A stretch of DNA of 64,000 nt, taken from Cytobacillus sp. S13-E01. GTDB taxonomy: Bacteria > Bacillota > Bacilli > Bacillales > Bacillaceae_L. This document shows positions 32,969 to 41,478 of this stretch, piece by piece. The notes beneath the pieces were generated by a model, which searched no databases, had not been told where the DNA came from, and was given only the letters and a program-made list of their open reading frames with translations. Position numbers and translations under genes: made by a program. Location: contig NZ_JARFVC010000015.1 of assembly GCF_029193815.1 (NCBI RefSeq), positions 1 to 64,000 on the forward strand. Direction: 5' to 3'. Each line of letters begins with the position of its first letter. Position 1 is the first letter of the stretch.

Positions 32969-33694
32969 ATGTTGAATGTTACTGTTTGGAATGAAAATCG
33001 TCATGAACAGAAAGACGAAGAGGTGAGAGCCGTTTATCCTGAAGGTATTCATGGAGCAATCGCAGCTTTTTTAGGAAATGAACATTTTAATGTTCGAACA
33101 GCTACATTAGATGAACCAGAACATGGATTAACAGAAAATGTATTAACATCTACAGATGTACTGATTTGGTGGGGGCACCTTGCACATGATGAGGTAAAAG
33201 ATGAAATCGTAGATAAAGTGAAACAAAGAGTACTAGAAGGAATGGGACTGATTGTTCTTCATTCAGGGCACTTTTCAAAGATTTTTAAAATTTTAATGGG
33301 AACATCTTGTGATTTAAAATGGCGTGAAGCGGATGAGAAAGAAAGAATCTGGATTGTGGACCCAAGTCATCCAATAGTAACGGGATTAGGAGAATACATA
33401 GAACTTGAAAAAGAAGAAATGTATGGAGAGCATTTTGATATACCGGTACCTGATCAATTAGTAATGGTTAGCTGGTTTGAAGGTGGAGAAGTATTCCGTA
33501 GTGGATGTACCTATCAACGCGGAAATGGTAAGATTTTTTATTTCCGCCCAGGGCACGAAACGTATCCTACCTATTATCACAAAGAAATTCAGCGTGTTAT
33601 TACGAATGCGGTAACATGGGCAAAGCCGAATGGGAATCTAAAGCCAATTTATGGAAATGCTAAACCTCTTGAAGAAATGAAAGGGAATAAATAG
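32969..33694 (+). CDS. ThuA-like protein
   Basis: 241 residues of the ThuA/trehalose-utilisation family, a class I glutamine amidotransferase-like fold ([39 protein letters not shown]). The exact reaction of the family is uncertain; it accompanies Gfo/Idh/MocA oxidoreductases in sugar-oxidation loci, as here. Ribosome site TGGAGG before ATG 32969. Confidence 0.88.
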   Translation: MLNVTVWNENRHEQKDEEVRAVYPEGIHGAIAAFLGNEHFNVRTATLDEPEHGLTENVLTSTDVLIWWGHLAHDEVKDEIVDKVKQRVLEGMGLIVLHSGHFSKIFKILMGTSCDLKWREADEKERIWIVDPSHPIVTGLGEYIELEKEEMYGEHFDIPVPDQLVMVSWFEGGEVFRSGCTYQRGNGKIFYFRPGHETYPTYYHKEIQRVITNAVTWAKPNGNLKPIYGNAKPLEEMKGNK

Positions 33695-33707
33695 GGGGAA
33701 TAATCCA

Positions 33708-34733
33708 ATGGAAAAAATTAAAGTTGGTGTGATTGGCTGCGGAAGTATTGCAAAGCACCGTCACCTGCCTGAGTATGCCTTTAACGAGTTAGTAGAAATC
33801 GTTGCAGTATGTGACATTGTTACGGAGCGTGCGAACGAATTTGCAGAAAAGTACAATGCAAATGCCTATACGAATTATGAAGATTTATTGTTAGATCCTG
33901 GCATTGAGGCTGTAAGTGTTTGTACACCGAACTATCTACATGCACCTATTTCAATAGCTGCTCTGCATGCAGGTAAACACGTTCTGTGTGAAAAGCCAAT
34001 GGCTACCTCTCGAGAAGAAGCAGTAAAGATGATTGAAGCTGCTCATATAAGTAACAAAAAACTGATGATTGCTCATAATCAGCGCTTTGTTCCATCACAT
34101 CAAAAAGCGAGAGTATTGATTGAAAACGGTGATGTAGGAAAAATCTATAGCTTCCGTTCTTCATTTGGTCACGGCGGACCAGAAGGCTGGAGTGCAGATG
34201 GTAAAGATAGTTGGTTCTTTAGAAAACAAGAAGCATTTATAGGTGCAATGGGTGACCTAGGTGTTCATAAAACAGATCTACTCCGTTTTTTATTAGGTGA
34301 AGAATTTGTGGAAGTAGCCGCTTTCGTTGAAACAAGTGCAAAAGAAAATACAGATGTGGACGATACAGCTGTATGCGTGTTAAAGACAGAGAGTGGAATC
34401 ATTGGTACACTTGCAGCAAGCTGGTCATACGTATCGAAGGAAGATAATTCAACGATTATATATGGTGAAAAGGCAATCCTACGTTTAGAGGATGACCCGA
34501 TCCATTCTTTAATTGTTCAGTATAAAAATGGTGAGGTCGTAAAATACGAGCTTGGTGGAATTCAAACGAATAATGATGGTGGACAAAAAGATACACAAGT
34601 AATAAAACATTTTGTTAACTCGATCATTTATGATGAGCAACCACCAGTAACAGGTGAAGAAGGGATGAAATCTCTTCAAGTGGTGATTTCCGCGCTTGAA
34701 TCAAATGAAACAAAACAAATTGTTAGAATGTAG
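33708..34733 (+). CDS. Gfo/Idh/MocA-family oxidoreductase 1
   Basis: 341 residues. N-terminal NAD(P)-binding Rossmann fold (VGVIGCGSIAKHRHLPEY), then VCTPNYLHAPISIAAL, the conserved EKP (VLCEKPMATS) and the C-terminal α/β domain with GAMGDLGVHKTDLLRFL. It oxidises a sugar or inositol-like substrate. Start ATG with GGGGGAAT upstream, 13 nt after ThuA. Confidence 0.92.
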   Translation: MEKIKVGVIGCGSIAKHRHLPEYAFNELVEIVAVCDIVTERANEFAEKYNANAYTNYEDLLLDPGIEAVSVCTPNYLHAPISIAALHAGKHVLCEKPMATSREEAVKMIEAAHISNKKLMIAHNQRFVPSHQKARVLIENGDVGKIYSFRSSFGHGGPEGWSADGKDSWFFRKQEAFIGAMGDLGVHKTDLLRFLLGEEFVEVAAFVETSAKENTDVDDTAVCVLKTESGIIGTLAASWSYVSKEDNSTIIYGEKAILRLEDDPIHSLIVQYKNGEVVKYELGGIQTNNDGGQKDTQVIKHFVNSIIYDEQPPVTGEEGMKSLQVVISALESNETKQIVRM

Positions 34734-34746
34734 TCGAGGTGTGGGA

Positions 34747-35787
34747 ATGCAAAAACTACGAATGGGCATTATTGGAGTTGGAGGAATAGCGCAAACTCGC
34801 CATATTCCAACCTTTATAAAGATAAATGACAAAGTGACGATTAATGCAATCAGTGACTTAAACGAAGCAACAGCAAAATCTGTTGCAGAAAACTACAATA
34901 TCTCAAAGGTGTATTCAAATTACCGTGATATGTTTCAAGAAGTTGATGCTGTTACGATTTGTACACCTAATAAATTTCATGCCGAAATGACAATTGCCGC
35001 ACTAGAAGCCGGGTTGCATGTCTTTTGTGAAAAACCAATGGCAATAACTCCTGAAGAATGTCAAGCTATGATTAACGCATCAGAAAAGTCAGGAAAGGTT
35101 CTAGCAATTGCGTACCACTACAGGTTTATGAGAGAATCACAGGCTGCTAAAAAGGCTGTCCTAGAAAACGAAATAGGCCGACCATTAGTTGCAAGAGTGA
35201 AAGCACTAAGGAGAAGGAAAGTTCCTGGTTGGGGCGTTTTTACAAACAAAGAGCTTCAGGGTGGAGGAAGCTTGATTGACTATGGTTGTCACTTTTTAGA
35301 CTTGTCCCTTTGGTTATTAGGTAATCCTACCCCAGTAGAAGTGATTGGTACAACCTATAACAAATTGAGTAAAATGCCGAATCAGGTGAATTTATGGGGA
35401 AGCTTTGATCATAAGACATTTGAAGTTGATGATCATGTTACTGCTTACATAAGATTTGAAAATGGTTCATCCATGCTTTTTGAAACATCATGGTCTGCAA
35501 ATATAAAGGGTGATGAGGAATGTGTAAGTATTTCAGGTGAAACAGGTGGGGTGGATTTATTTCCATTTCATTTAAATCAAGCAAAGCATGGAATGTTATT
35601 GAATAGCAACGCAGAGTGGGTGCCAGGTGATGAAGATCCTAGTTATCCGCAAGGCTTGAACTTTATCAACAGCTGTTTAGGGTTGGAGGAGCTAGTAGTA
35701 AAACCAATGGAAGCATTACAAGTATCGCAAATCATCAGTGCCATTTATAAAAGTAGTGAAACGGGGAAAAGTATCCGATTTAAATAG
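34747..35787 (+). CDS. Gfo/Idh/MocA-family oxidoreductase 2
   Basis: 346 residues from ATG 34747, which has GAGGTG just upstream; the frame is open further but inside the previous gene. Rossmann motif GIIGVGGIAQTRHIP, then VCEKPMA-type block (VFCEKPMAIT) and GGSLIDYGCHFLDLSLWLL. A paralogue, not a copy, of the preceding enzyme, so the pathway probably has two oxidation or reduction steps, as in 3-keto-sugar metabolism (inference). Confidence 0.92.
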   Translation: MQKLRMGIIGVGGIAQTRHIPTFIKINDKVTINAISDLNEATAKSVAENYNISKVYSNYRDMFQEVDAVTICTPNKFHAEMTIAALEAGLHVFCEKPMAITPEECQAMINASEKSGKVLAIAYHYRFMRESQAAKKAVLENEIGRPLVARVKALRRRKVPGWGVFTNKELQGGGSLIDYGCHFLDLSLWLLGNPTPVEVIGTTYNKLSKMPNQVNLWGSFDHKTFEVDDHVTAYIRFENGSSMLFETSWSANIKGDEECVSISGETGGVDLFPFHLNQAKHGMLLNSNAEWVPGDEDPSYPQGLNFINSCLGLEELVVKPMEALQVSQIISAIYKSSETGKSIRFK

Positions 35788-35798
35788 GAGGACTACAC

Positions 35799-36767
35799 AT
35801 GAAATTAGGTGTATTCACAGTATTATTTTCACAGAAAAACTTTGAGGAAATGCTCGACTATGTTAAAAACGCAGGACTGAATGCAGTAGAAATTGGAACA
35901 GGGGGATATCCAGGTAATGCCCATTGTATGGTTGATGAATTGCTTGAGAACGATGCAAAGCGCACAAATTACTTAAAGGAAATTACGTCAAGAGGACTAG
36001 AGATTAGTGCTTTTAGTTGTCATGGTAATCCCATCTCACCTGATCTTACTTTTGCAAAAGAATCACATCATGCACTAGTTAAAACAATTAAACTGGCAAG
36101 CTTAATGAACGTCCCGGTTGTTAATTGTTTCTCAGGCACAGCGGGTGATCATGAGGGAGCTAGCTATCCTAACTGGCCTGTTGCACCATGGCCAAACGAG
36201 TACGGGGAAATCCTCAAGTGGCAATGGGAGGAAAAACTCATTCCTTATTGGAAGGAATTAGGCCAATTTGCAAAAGAACATAATGTGAAAATTGGTCTTG
36301 AACTTCACGGAGGTTTTTTAGTACATACACCCTACACTCTCCTCAAGCTAAGAGAAGAAACATGTGATGCTATTGGCGCAAACCTAGATCCTAGTCATTT
36401 ATGGTGGCAAGGAATCGATCCCGTGGCAGCTATAAAAATATTAGGCAAAGAACATGCGATACACCATTTCCATGCAAAGGATACATACATTGACCAAGAT
36501 AATGTGAATATGTACGGTTTAACGGATATGCAACCATACGGAAATGTCCAAACTAGAGCATGGTCTTTTCGTTCGGTAGGCTGTGGACATAGTCTACAAG
36601 AGTGGTCAGATATGATGAGTGCTCTTCGTACGTATGGGTATGACTTTGTAGTGAGCATTGAACATGAAGATCCACTCATGTCGATAGAGGAAGGTTTCGC
36701 AAGAGCCGTTAAAAACTTGAAATCTATTATTATTGAAGATCCGCCGTCAAATATGTGGTGGGTTTAG
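35799..36767 (+). CDS. sugar phosphate isomerase/epimerase-type TIM barrel
   Basis: 322 residues of the xylose isomerase-like superfamily. Metal-site residues are visible in VKIGLELHGGFL (Glu), GANLDPSHLWWQG (Asp, His), HHFHAKD (His, Asp) and VVSIEHEDPLM (Glu). Related enzymes isomerise keto-sugars or act on 3-keto-glycosides or inosose. Ribosome site AGGAGG before ATG 35799. Last gene of the locus. Confidence 0.9.
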   Translation: MKLGVFTVLFSQKNFEEMLDYVKNAGLNAVEIGTGGYPGNAHCMVDELLENDAKRTNYLKEITSRGLEISAFSCHGNPISPDLTFAKESHHALVKTIKLASLMNVPVVNCFSGTAGDHEGASYPNWPVAPWPNEYGEILKWQWEEKLIPYWKELGQFAKEHNVKIGLELHGGFLVHTPYTLLKLREETCDAIGANLDPSHLWWQGIDPVAAIKILGKEHAIHHFHAKDTYIDQDNVNMYGLTDMQPYGNVQTRAWSFRSVGCGHSLQEWSDMMSALRTYGYDFVVSIEHEDPLMSIEEGFARAVKNLKSIIIEDPPSNMWWV

Positions 36768-36776
36768 TATTAGACG

Positions 36777-36805
36777 GGAAGAGAAAATAGAATCTCTTCC
36801 TTTTT
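36777..36805 (+). terminator. terminator of the sugar locus
   Basis: GGAAGAGA/TCTCTTCC stem followed by TTTTT. Confidence 0.9.
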
Positions 36806-36976
36806 ACGATGTCTTCATAGTAGATTAGGTTTAATAAAAATCCCTTTTTTTGATAAAAAGGTTGCATATTTCGACAACAATCGATATAATAATAATTGTT
36901 CACTTCTTGATAAACAATCAAATTAAGTGTTGCACAAAGTAAGATACATTGGTATAATTACCAACATAATATTTTT

Positions 36977-37050
36977 GCGGGTGTAGTTTAATGGTAAAAC
37001 CTCAGCCTTCCAAGCTGATGTCGTGAGTTCGATTCTCATCACCCGCTCCA
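36977..37050 (+). tRNA. tRNA-Gly (TCC)
   Basis: Cloverleaf with anticodon TCC, acceptor GCGGGTG pairing with CACCCGC, encoded CCA. In B. subtilis a tRNA-Gly also lies upstream of the yhbA (queG) region. Confidence 0.95.
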
Positions 37051-37130
37051 TACATAACATAGGTCACAACGCAGTGTCTCGTTTCTTAGTAAAACGATGC
37101 ATTGCGTTTTTTAATTGTTTAGGAATTTAC

Positions 37131-37298
37131 AAAATTGTAAGGTTGTGTATAACTTCGTGTCTTTGTCTATCTACGTCTAGCTCCGGGCGCCATCGGCTCG
37201 AGGTCATAAGCCAATCCGTCTGGAAGGTCAAAGAACAACCTTCCAGACGGCTCGTCTTATGCTTGTCGCCGAAAGGCGGGCGCCCTGCGCTTTTCTTA
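37131..37298 (+). repeat. dispersed palindromic repeat, full copy (type A flank)
   Basis: Left flank AAAATTGTAAGG and AACTTCGTGTCTTTGTCTAT, then GTCTAGCTCCGGGCGCCATC, an inner stem (CCGTCTGGAAGG/CCTTCCAGACGG), GTCGCCGAAAGGCGGGCGCC and CTGCGCTTTTCTTA. The GGGCGCC blocks at both ends pair, so the whole unit can fold on itself. Confidence 0.88.
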
Positions 37299-37333
37299 TG
37301 ACCTATTTGGTATGAATGAATATCTAAATAAAT

Positions 37334-37999
37334 TTAAGTAAGTATGGAAAAGTGACCTGTGCCACCATTCACTTGAATGAACATATTTTGCAGGGATTCT
37401 ACTAATTTCATACACTGTTCCGTATCTAGAGAAGGCTTAAGATAGATAATTTGGATAGCGTTTTTCGTGTCTTCATTAACTGCAGTACGGTTTGAGTCAA
37501 TATATGGACTACCAAATGGGCCAATAGCATCACAAGTCACGAGCTTTTTCTCCATGTTAATTAATCGTCCATTTATTGCAGGATATTGATCACTGTTAGA
37601 CCCGATTTTTAGTGTAATCTTTCCGTTAATTTTGTCTGCATCATAAATGCCAATTGGAACCTCATATTGTAAAGAAAAAAAGTTGTTCAAATCCGCTGCA
37701 GAATTGATAGTAGATAAATAATCTTGTTTTTTTATCCGGCGATATAGTGATTCTACAGAAGGACGATATCGACTAGGATCTGTCCCCACTTTTTTAAAAA
37801 GTGTTCTCCATTCCATTATTCCTTCGATATCTGTTACTAATTTGTTTTCTAAATCAAAGTAAATGGATTCTTGAAATAGTTGTAATCTTCCTTTTAACAT
37901 TTGTGGTGATTGATCGATAGTCGTATTTGAATAGTGTATCACTCCTAATTTAAAATTAGGGATGAGCGATTTTATTTCTTCTGTGATCGTAATTTCCAT
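37334..37999 (-). CDS. B3/B4 tRNA-binding-domain protein (YhzB-like)
   Basis: 221 residues from ATG 37999, with GGAGGGAG 5 nt upstream; five further residues to 38014 would swallow this site. A B3/B4 domain like that of the phenylalanyl-tRNA synthetase β subunit (TDPSRYRPSVESLYRRI, YEVPIGIYDADKI, AIGPFGSPYIDS). Such stand-alone proteins may edit or bind misacylated tRNA. Divergent from queG, matching the B. subtilis order as I recall it. Confidence 0.8.
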   Translation of the reverse strand: MEITITEEIKSLIPNFKLGVIHYSNTTIDQSPQMLKGRLQLFQESIYFDLENKLVTDIEGIMEWRTLFKKVGTDPSRYRPSVESLYRRIKKQDYLSTINSAADLNNFFSLQYEVPIGIYDADKINGKITLKIGSNSDQYPAINGRLINMEKKLVTCDAIGPFGSPYIDSNRTAVNEDTKNAIQIIYLKPSLDTEQCMKLVESLQNMFIQVNGGTGHFSILT

Positions 38000-38102
38000 T
38001 ATTTCTCCCTCCAAACATCATTACAGGTAGTTTACCATAGGGATTATTAGTTTTAAAATGAAGGGTATTCGTTTATAAAAATTGAAAGGAGGTTTGCCTC
38101 AA

Positions 38103-39236
38103 ATGGATGCAGGAAAATTTAAAAAAGAAATTATTGAATATAGTAAATCAATTGGTATTGATAAAATCGGTTTTGCGAGTGCAGGTGTATTTGAAGAGCT
38201 TAAAGAAAGATTAATTGTCCAGCAAGAGCGAAGGTTTCAATCGGGGTTTGAAGAACCAGATATTGATAAACGGACAAATCCAGAGCTCTTGCTACCGAAG
38301 GCAAAATCTATCATTGCGATTGCACTTGCCTATCCTTCAAAAATGAAGGATGCCCCGAAAAGTACAAGGAATGAACGACGAGGTATCTTTTGCCGGGCAT
38401 CATGGGGACAAGATTATCACCATGTGCTTCGAGACCGCTTGCAAAAATTAGAAGCGTTTATACTAGAGAAAGTACCTAGTGCGAAAATGAAATCAATGGT
38501 TGACACTGGCGAGCTTTCAGACCGTGCTGTTGCAGAACGAGCAGGAATAGGTTGGAGCGGTAAGAACTGCGCAATCCTTACACCTGAGTTTGGTTCATAT
38601 GTTTATTTAGGTGAAATGATAACGACCATTCCTTTTCCACCAGACACACCTATCGAAGATCAGTGTGGTACCTGTAATAAATGTGTTGAAGCTTGCCCAA
38701 CTGGTGCGCTTGTTCAAGGTGGACAACTCGATTCGAATAAATGTGTCGCTTTTTTAACTCAGACAAAGGGCTTTTTAAAGGAAGAATATAGAGTGAAAAT
38801 TGGCAACCGTATTTATGGGTGTGACACCTGTCAAACGGTATGTCCTAAAAATAAAGGTATGGATTTTCATTTTCATCCAGAAATGGAACCAGATCCTGAC
38901 ATTGTAAAACCAGTTTTAAAGCCGCTTTTACACATTAGTAACCGGGATTTTAAAGAGAAATTTGGCCCCATATCTGGATCATGGCGTGGAAAGAAGCCGA
39001 TTCAAAGAAATGCCATAATAGCCCTTGCTCACTTTAAAGATGAGTCAGCAATACCTGATTTACTTCTCTTATTAAAATCGGATCCAAGACCTGTAATCAG
39101 AGGAACTGCTGCTTGGGCTCTAGGAAAAATAGGCAATAAGATGATAGTTAATGAACTAGAAGAAGCGAAAATCTCTGAAATCGATGAAGAAGTTCATAAG
39201 GAAATTGAGGCTGGTCTCATGATGCTAACTAAATAA
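38103..39236 (+). CDS. queG: epoxyqueuosine reductase QueG
   Basis: 377 residues from ATG 38103 (AAAGGAGG upstream). The cobalamin-dependent enzyme makes queuosine at tRNA position 34 from epoxyqueuosine. Visible: D134 in SMVDTGELSDRAVAERAGIG, two [4Fe-4S] motifs (C188, C191, C194, C198 in CGTCNKCVEACP; C240, C243, C247 in CDTCQTVCP) and a C-terminal HEAT-like repeat (AIPDLLLLLKSDPRPVIRG). Corresponds to B. subtilis yhbA. Confidence 0.96.
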   Translation: MDAGKFKKEIIEYSKSIGIDKIGFASAGVFEELKERLIVQQERRFQSGFEEPDIDKRTNPELLLPKAKSIIAIALAYPSKMKDAPKSTRNERRGIFCRASWGQDYHHVLRDRLQKLEAFILEKVPSAKMKSMVDTGELSDRAVAERAGIGWSGKNCAILTPEFGSYVYLGEMITTIPFPPDTPIEDQCGTCNKCVEACPTGALVQGGQLDSNKCVAFLTQTKGFLKEEYRVKIGNRIYGCDTCQTVCPKNKGMDFHFHPEMEPDPDIVKPVLKPLLHISNRDFKEKFGPISGSWRGKKPIQRNAIIALAHFKDESAIPDLLLLLKSDPRPVIRGTAAWALGKIGNKMIVNELEEAKISEIDEEVHKEIEAGLMMLTK

Positions 39237-39241
39237 TGTAT

Positions 39242-39275
39242 AAAAGGACTTGCCATTTGCGGTAAATCCTTTTTG
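39242..39275 (+). terminator. terminator after queG
   Basis: AAAAGGACTT pairs imperfectly with GGTAAATCCTTTTT. A short piece of the dispersed repeat family (TGTCTAGCTCCGGACGCACT, 39,314–39,343) follows. Confidence 0.65.
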
Positions 39276-39433
39276 TATTAAGGTGACAAAGTGTAAAATG
39301 TTTAATTTTGTTCACTGTCTAGCTCCGGACGCACTGCGCATTGCTAGTGACTCAATCAGTTTTGTTAATTCAGTATAAAAACCATTTCAAATCATATTGT
39401 GTAGTAACAAACCTAAAAAGGTTGGTGATTACG

Positions 39434-40315
39434 TTGTCGATAAGGAAAACGATTATAAAACGAATAGAGTCGCGAGTTGCGTCGTATGTAGGTAGTTTTC
39501 GTAATGACCTACCAAAAGAGGATATGGTATATGTAATACAGAAAAAGGAATTGTGTAGAAAGCGAAATTCAGAAATTTTGAAATGCCGAGCAGAAGGGCA
39601 GATACTGGGAAAAAACAAATTTGATAACCAAATTCACATTACCTATCTGGTACATTATCAATTTTTAATTAACCAAAACGAGAAACTATATTTAGAAGAA
39701 TACTGTGAGGAAAGAAGCGCCATTTTCGAGTCAAATGAACTTATAAAGGATAGTGAGGTAATTAAAAAAGAGGAGTTTGACTTTGAGCCACTTGAAAGAG
39801 AAAGCGATACAAGAGAATCTAGGGCCTTTAAATATAACCGCTTGGAAGCTGTTCGTTATGCTGAGAGATGGTGGAATAGCTATAATTCCAACTATAAAAA
39901 GTTTGATGTAGATTGTACTAATTTTATATCTCAATGCTTACATGCAGGTGGTGCGCCTATGACGGGTCAGCCAAATAGGAGTAAAGGCTGGTGGATGGCA
40001 AATAATAATTGGAGCTACAGCTGGTCAGTAGCTCATTCGTTTCGATGGTATTTAAGTGGTTCAAAATCTGGTTTGCAAGCAAAAGAGGTTTCTTCACCAA
40101 GCGATTTATTGTTAGGAGATGTTATTTGTTATGATTTTCAAGGAGATGGACGATTTGATCATACGACTATAGTGGTCGCGAAAGATCATGATAATATGCC
40201 GTTAGTGAATGCGCATACGACAAATAGCAGATTGAGGTACTGGAACTATGAAGACTCAACTGCCTATACACCAAACATTAAATATAAATTTTTTACTATT
40301 GTAGATCATGATTAG
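39434..40315 (+). CDS. amidase-domain protein (YhbB-like)
   Basis: 293 residues from TTG 39434, chosen for AGGTTGGTG 6 nt upstream; the frame is open to 39341 without a site. C-terminal putative amidase domain (about 130–290): [17 protein letters not shown], then VDCTNFISQ with the likely catalytic Cys, [10 protein letters not shown] with the likely His and LVNAHTTNS with a likely Asn. Probably a cell-wall or spore-related hydrolase. No signal peptide is visible. Position between queG and trmL matches B. subtilis yhbB. Confidence 0.85.
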   Translation: MSIRKTIIKRIESRVASYVGSFRNDLPKEDMVYVIQKKELCRKRNSEILKCRAEGQILGKNKFDNQIHITYLVHYQFLINQNEKLYLEEYCEERSAIFESNELIKDSEVIKKEEFDFEPLERESDTRESRAFKYNRLEAVRYAERWWNSYNSNYKKFDVDCTNFISQCLHAGGAPMTGQPNRSKGWWMANNNWSYSWSVAHSFRWYLSGSKSGLQAKEVSSPSDLLLGDVICYDFQGDGRFDHTTIVVAKDHDNMPLVNAHTTNSRLRYWNYEDSTAYTPNIKYKFFTIVDHD

Positions 40316-40371
40316 ACGAGTTGTTTTAATTTTTTTAGCTTTAAGTGTATAATAACACCGAGGTGAGTAGT

Positions 40372-40845
40372 GTGGGTCTGCATGTCGTATTATATCAACC
40401 ACAAATTCCAGCAAATACAGGTAACATTGCCCGTACTTGTGCAGGAACGAATACAACATTACATTTAATCCGGCCATTAGGTTTTTCAACAGATGACAAA
40501 ATGCTAAAACGAGCTGGATTAGATTATTGGCAATATGTAAACATCCAGTATTATGACTCTTTAGAGGAATTGTTGGAAACAAATAAAGATGGAGAGTTCT
40601 ACTTCATTACGAAATTTGGTAAAAAGCCACATTCAACATTTGATTATAGTGATGAAACAAAAGAACATTTCTTTGTTTTTGGAAGAGAAACAACGGGGCT
40701 ACCAAAGGAACTAATTGAGAATAATATAGAACGTTGTTTACGACTGCCAATGACTGAAAATATAAGGTCGTTAAATGTATCAAATACTGCTGCCATTCTA
40801 GTGTATGAAGCCCTAAGGCAACAGAATTATCCTGGACTGTCATAA
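40372..40845 (+). CDS. trmL: tRNA (cytidine/uridine-34-2'-O)-methyltransferase TrmL
   Basis: 158 residues from GTG 40372 (GAGGTGAG upstream), the usual length. SPOUT methyltransferase that methylates the ribose of the wobble base in tRNA-Leu. Knotted-fold motifs: IPANTGNIARTCAGTNTTLH, FVFGRETTGLPKEL, RLPMTENIRSLNVSNTAAI. Known as cspR in B. subtilis. Confidence 0.96.
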   Translation: MGLHVVLYQPQIPANTGNIARTCAGTNTTLHLIRPLGFSTDDKMLKRAGLDYWQYVNIQYYDSLEELLETNKDGEFYFITKFGKKPHSTFDYSDETKEHFFVFGRETTGLPKELIENNIERCLRLPMTENIRSLNVSNTAAILVYEALRQQNYPGLS

Positions 40846-40850
40846 TAATA

Positions 40851-40890
40851 AAAATGATCTTCGTCAACTAACTGGACGAAGGTCATTTTT
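40851..40890. terminator. bidirectional terminator between trmL and the small peptide gene
   Basis: AAAATGATCTTCGTC pairs with GACGAAGGTCATTTTT; A and T runs on the two sides serve both convergent genes. Confidence 0.88.
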
Positions 40891-40902
40891 AGATTACATA
40901 CA

Positions 40903-40995
40903 TTATTTTTTTACACCTGGCTTATCATCGTATCCAGAAGTGAAAATGGCTGATAAAAATGCTAAGGTGACACCTAAAATAAGAATTAGTTTCAT
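40903..40995 (-). CDS. 30-residue membrane peptide
   Basis: Encodes MKLILILGVTLAFLSAIFTS followed by GYDDKPGVKK. The strong ribosome site AAGGAGG lies 8 nt before ATG 40995, and a terminator follows the stop. One membrane segment with a charged C-terminus. No family recognised. Size and form resemble small sporulation or membrane-regulator peptides of Bacillus. Confidence 0.7.
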   Translation of the reverse strand: MKLILILGVTLAFLSAIFTSGYDDKPGVKK

Positions 40996-41117
40996 TTGTA
41001 TTCCTCCTTATTACTATATTACCCAAACAAAACACAATATAGTTTTATTATAACTTAATGAAAGTGCCATGTGAATGAAAACTGGACAAATTATTATTTT
41101 TTTGTTAAGGGATTTAT

Positions 41118-41172
41118 AAAATTGTAAGGTAGTGTATAACTTCGTGTCTTTGTCTATCTACGTCCAGCGCTT
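41118..41172 (+). repeat. truncated dispersed repeat (type A left flank)
   Basis: ATTGTAAGGTAGTGTATAAC and CTTTGTCTATCTACGTCCAG match the left end of the copy at 37,131; the GC-rich body is missing. Confidence 0.8.
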
Positions 41173-41242
41173 ATGTTCTTCTGCATATAGTATATCAAAT
41201 TTGAGATATGCACGATTCTTTAAATAGAACATATTCTAAAGG

Positions 41243-41282
41243 GATATTTCAGTTCATAGCAGGAGTTCTAGTCTGAAATATC
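41243..41282. other. hairpin in the gap before prkA
   Basis: GATATTTCAG at 41243–41252 pairs perfectly with CTGAAATATC at 41273–41282. The 480-bp gap 40,996–41,478 otherwise holds only the truncated repeat and the prkA promoter. Confidence 0.6.
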
Positions 41283-41407
41283 TTTATGGTTTGAAAAGAA
41301 AGAATTAATGTGTCTAGCTAAATTAAAAATCGGAAATTTTAATTGTTACTATACATCTTGTGAATCCTGATGTCCCACGAATAGTAGCGTTTTTTTATAT
41401 TTTCTAA

Positions 41408-41437
41408 CGAATGATACCGGACATCCTCGCATAAAGT
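41408..41437 (+). promoter_or_regulatory. possible sigma-E promoter of prkA
   Basis: The −10-like CATAAAGT (41430–41437) fits the sigma-E form CATANNNT, with GAATGATA about 13 nt upstream as a −35-like box. prkA of B. subtilis is known to be transcribed in the mother cell by sigma-E, which supports the assignment. Confidence 0.45.
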
Positions 41438-41478
41438 GTAGTAACATGCACTCAACCTAAAACCTGGAGGAGGCCCAT

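Noticed and set aside
37023..37301. 92-codon frame across tRNA-Gly and the dispersed repeat
   Set aside because: It starts inside the tRNA and runs through a non-coding palindromic repeat found elsewhere.
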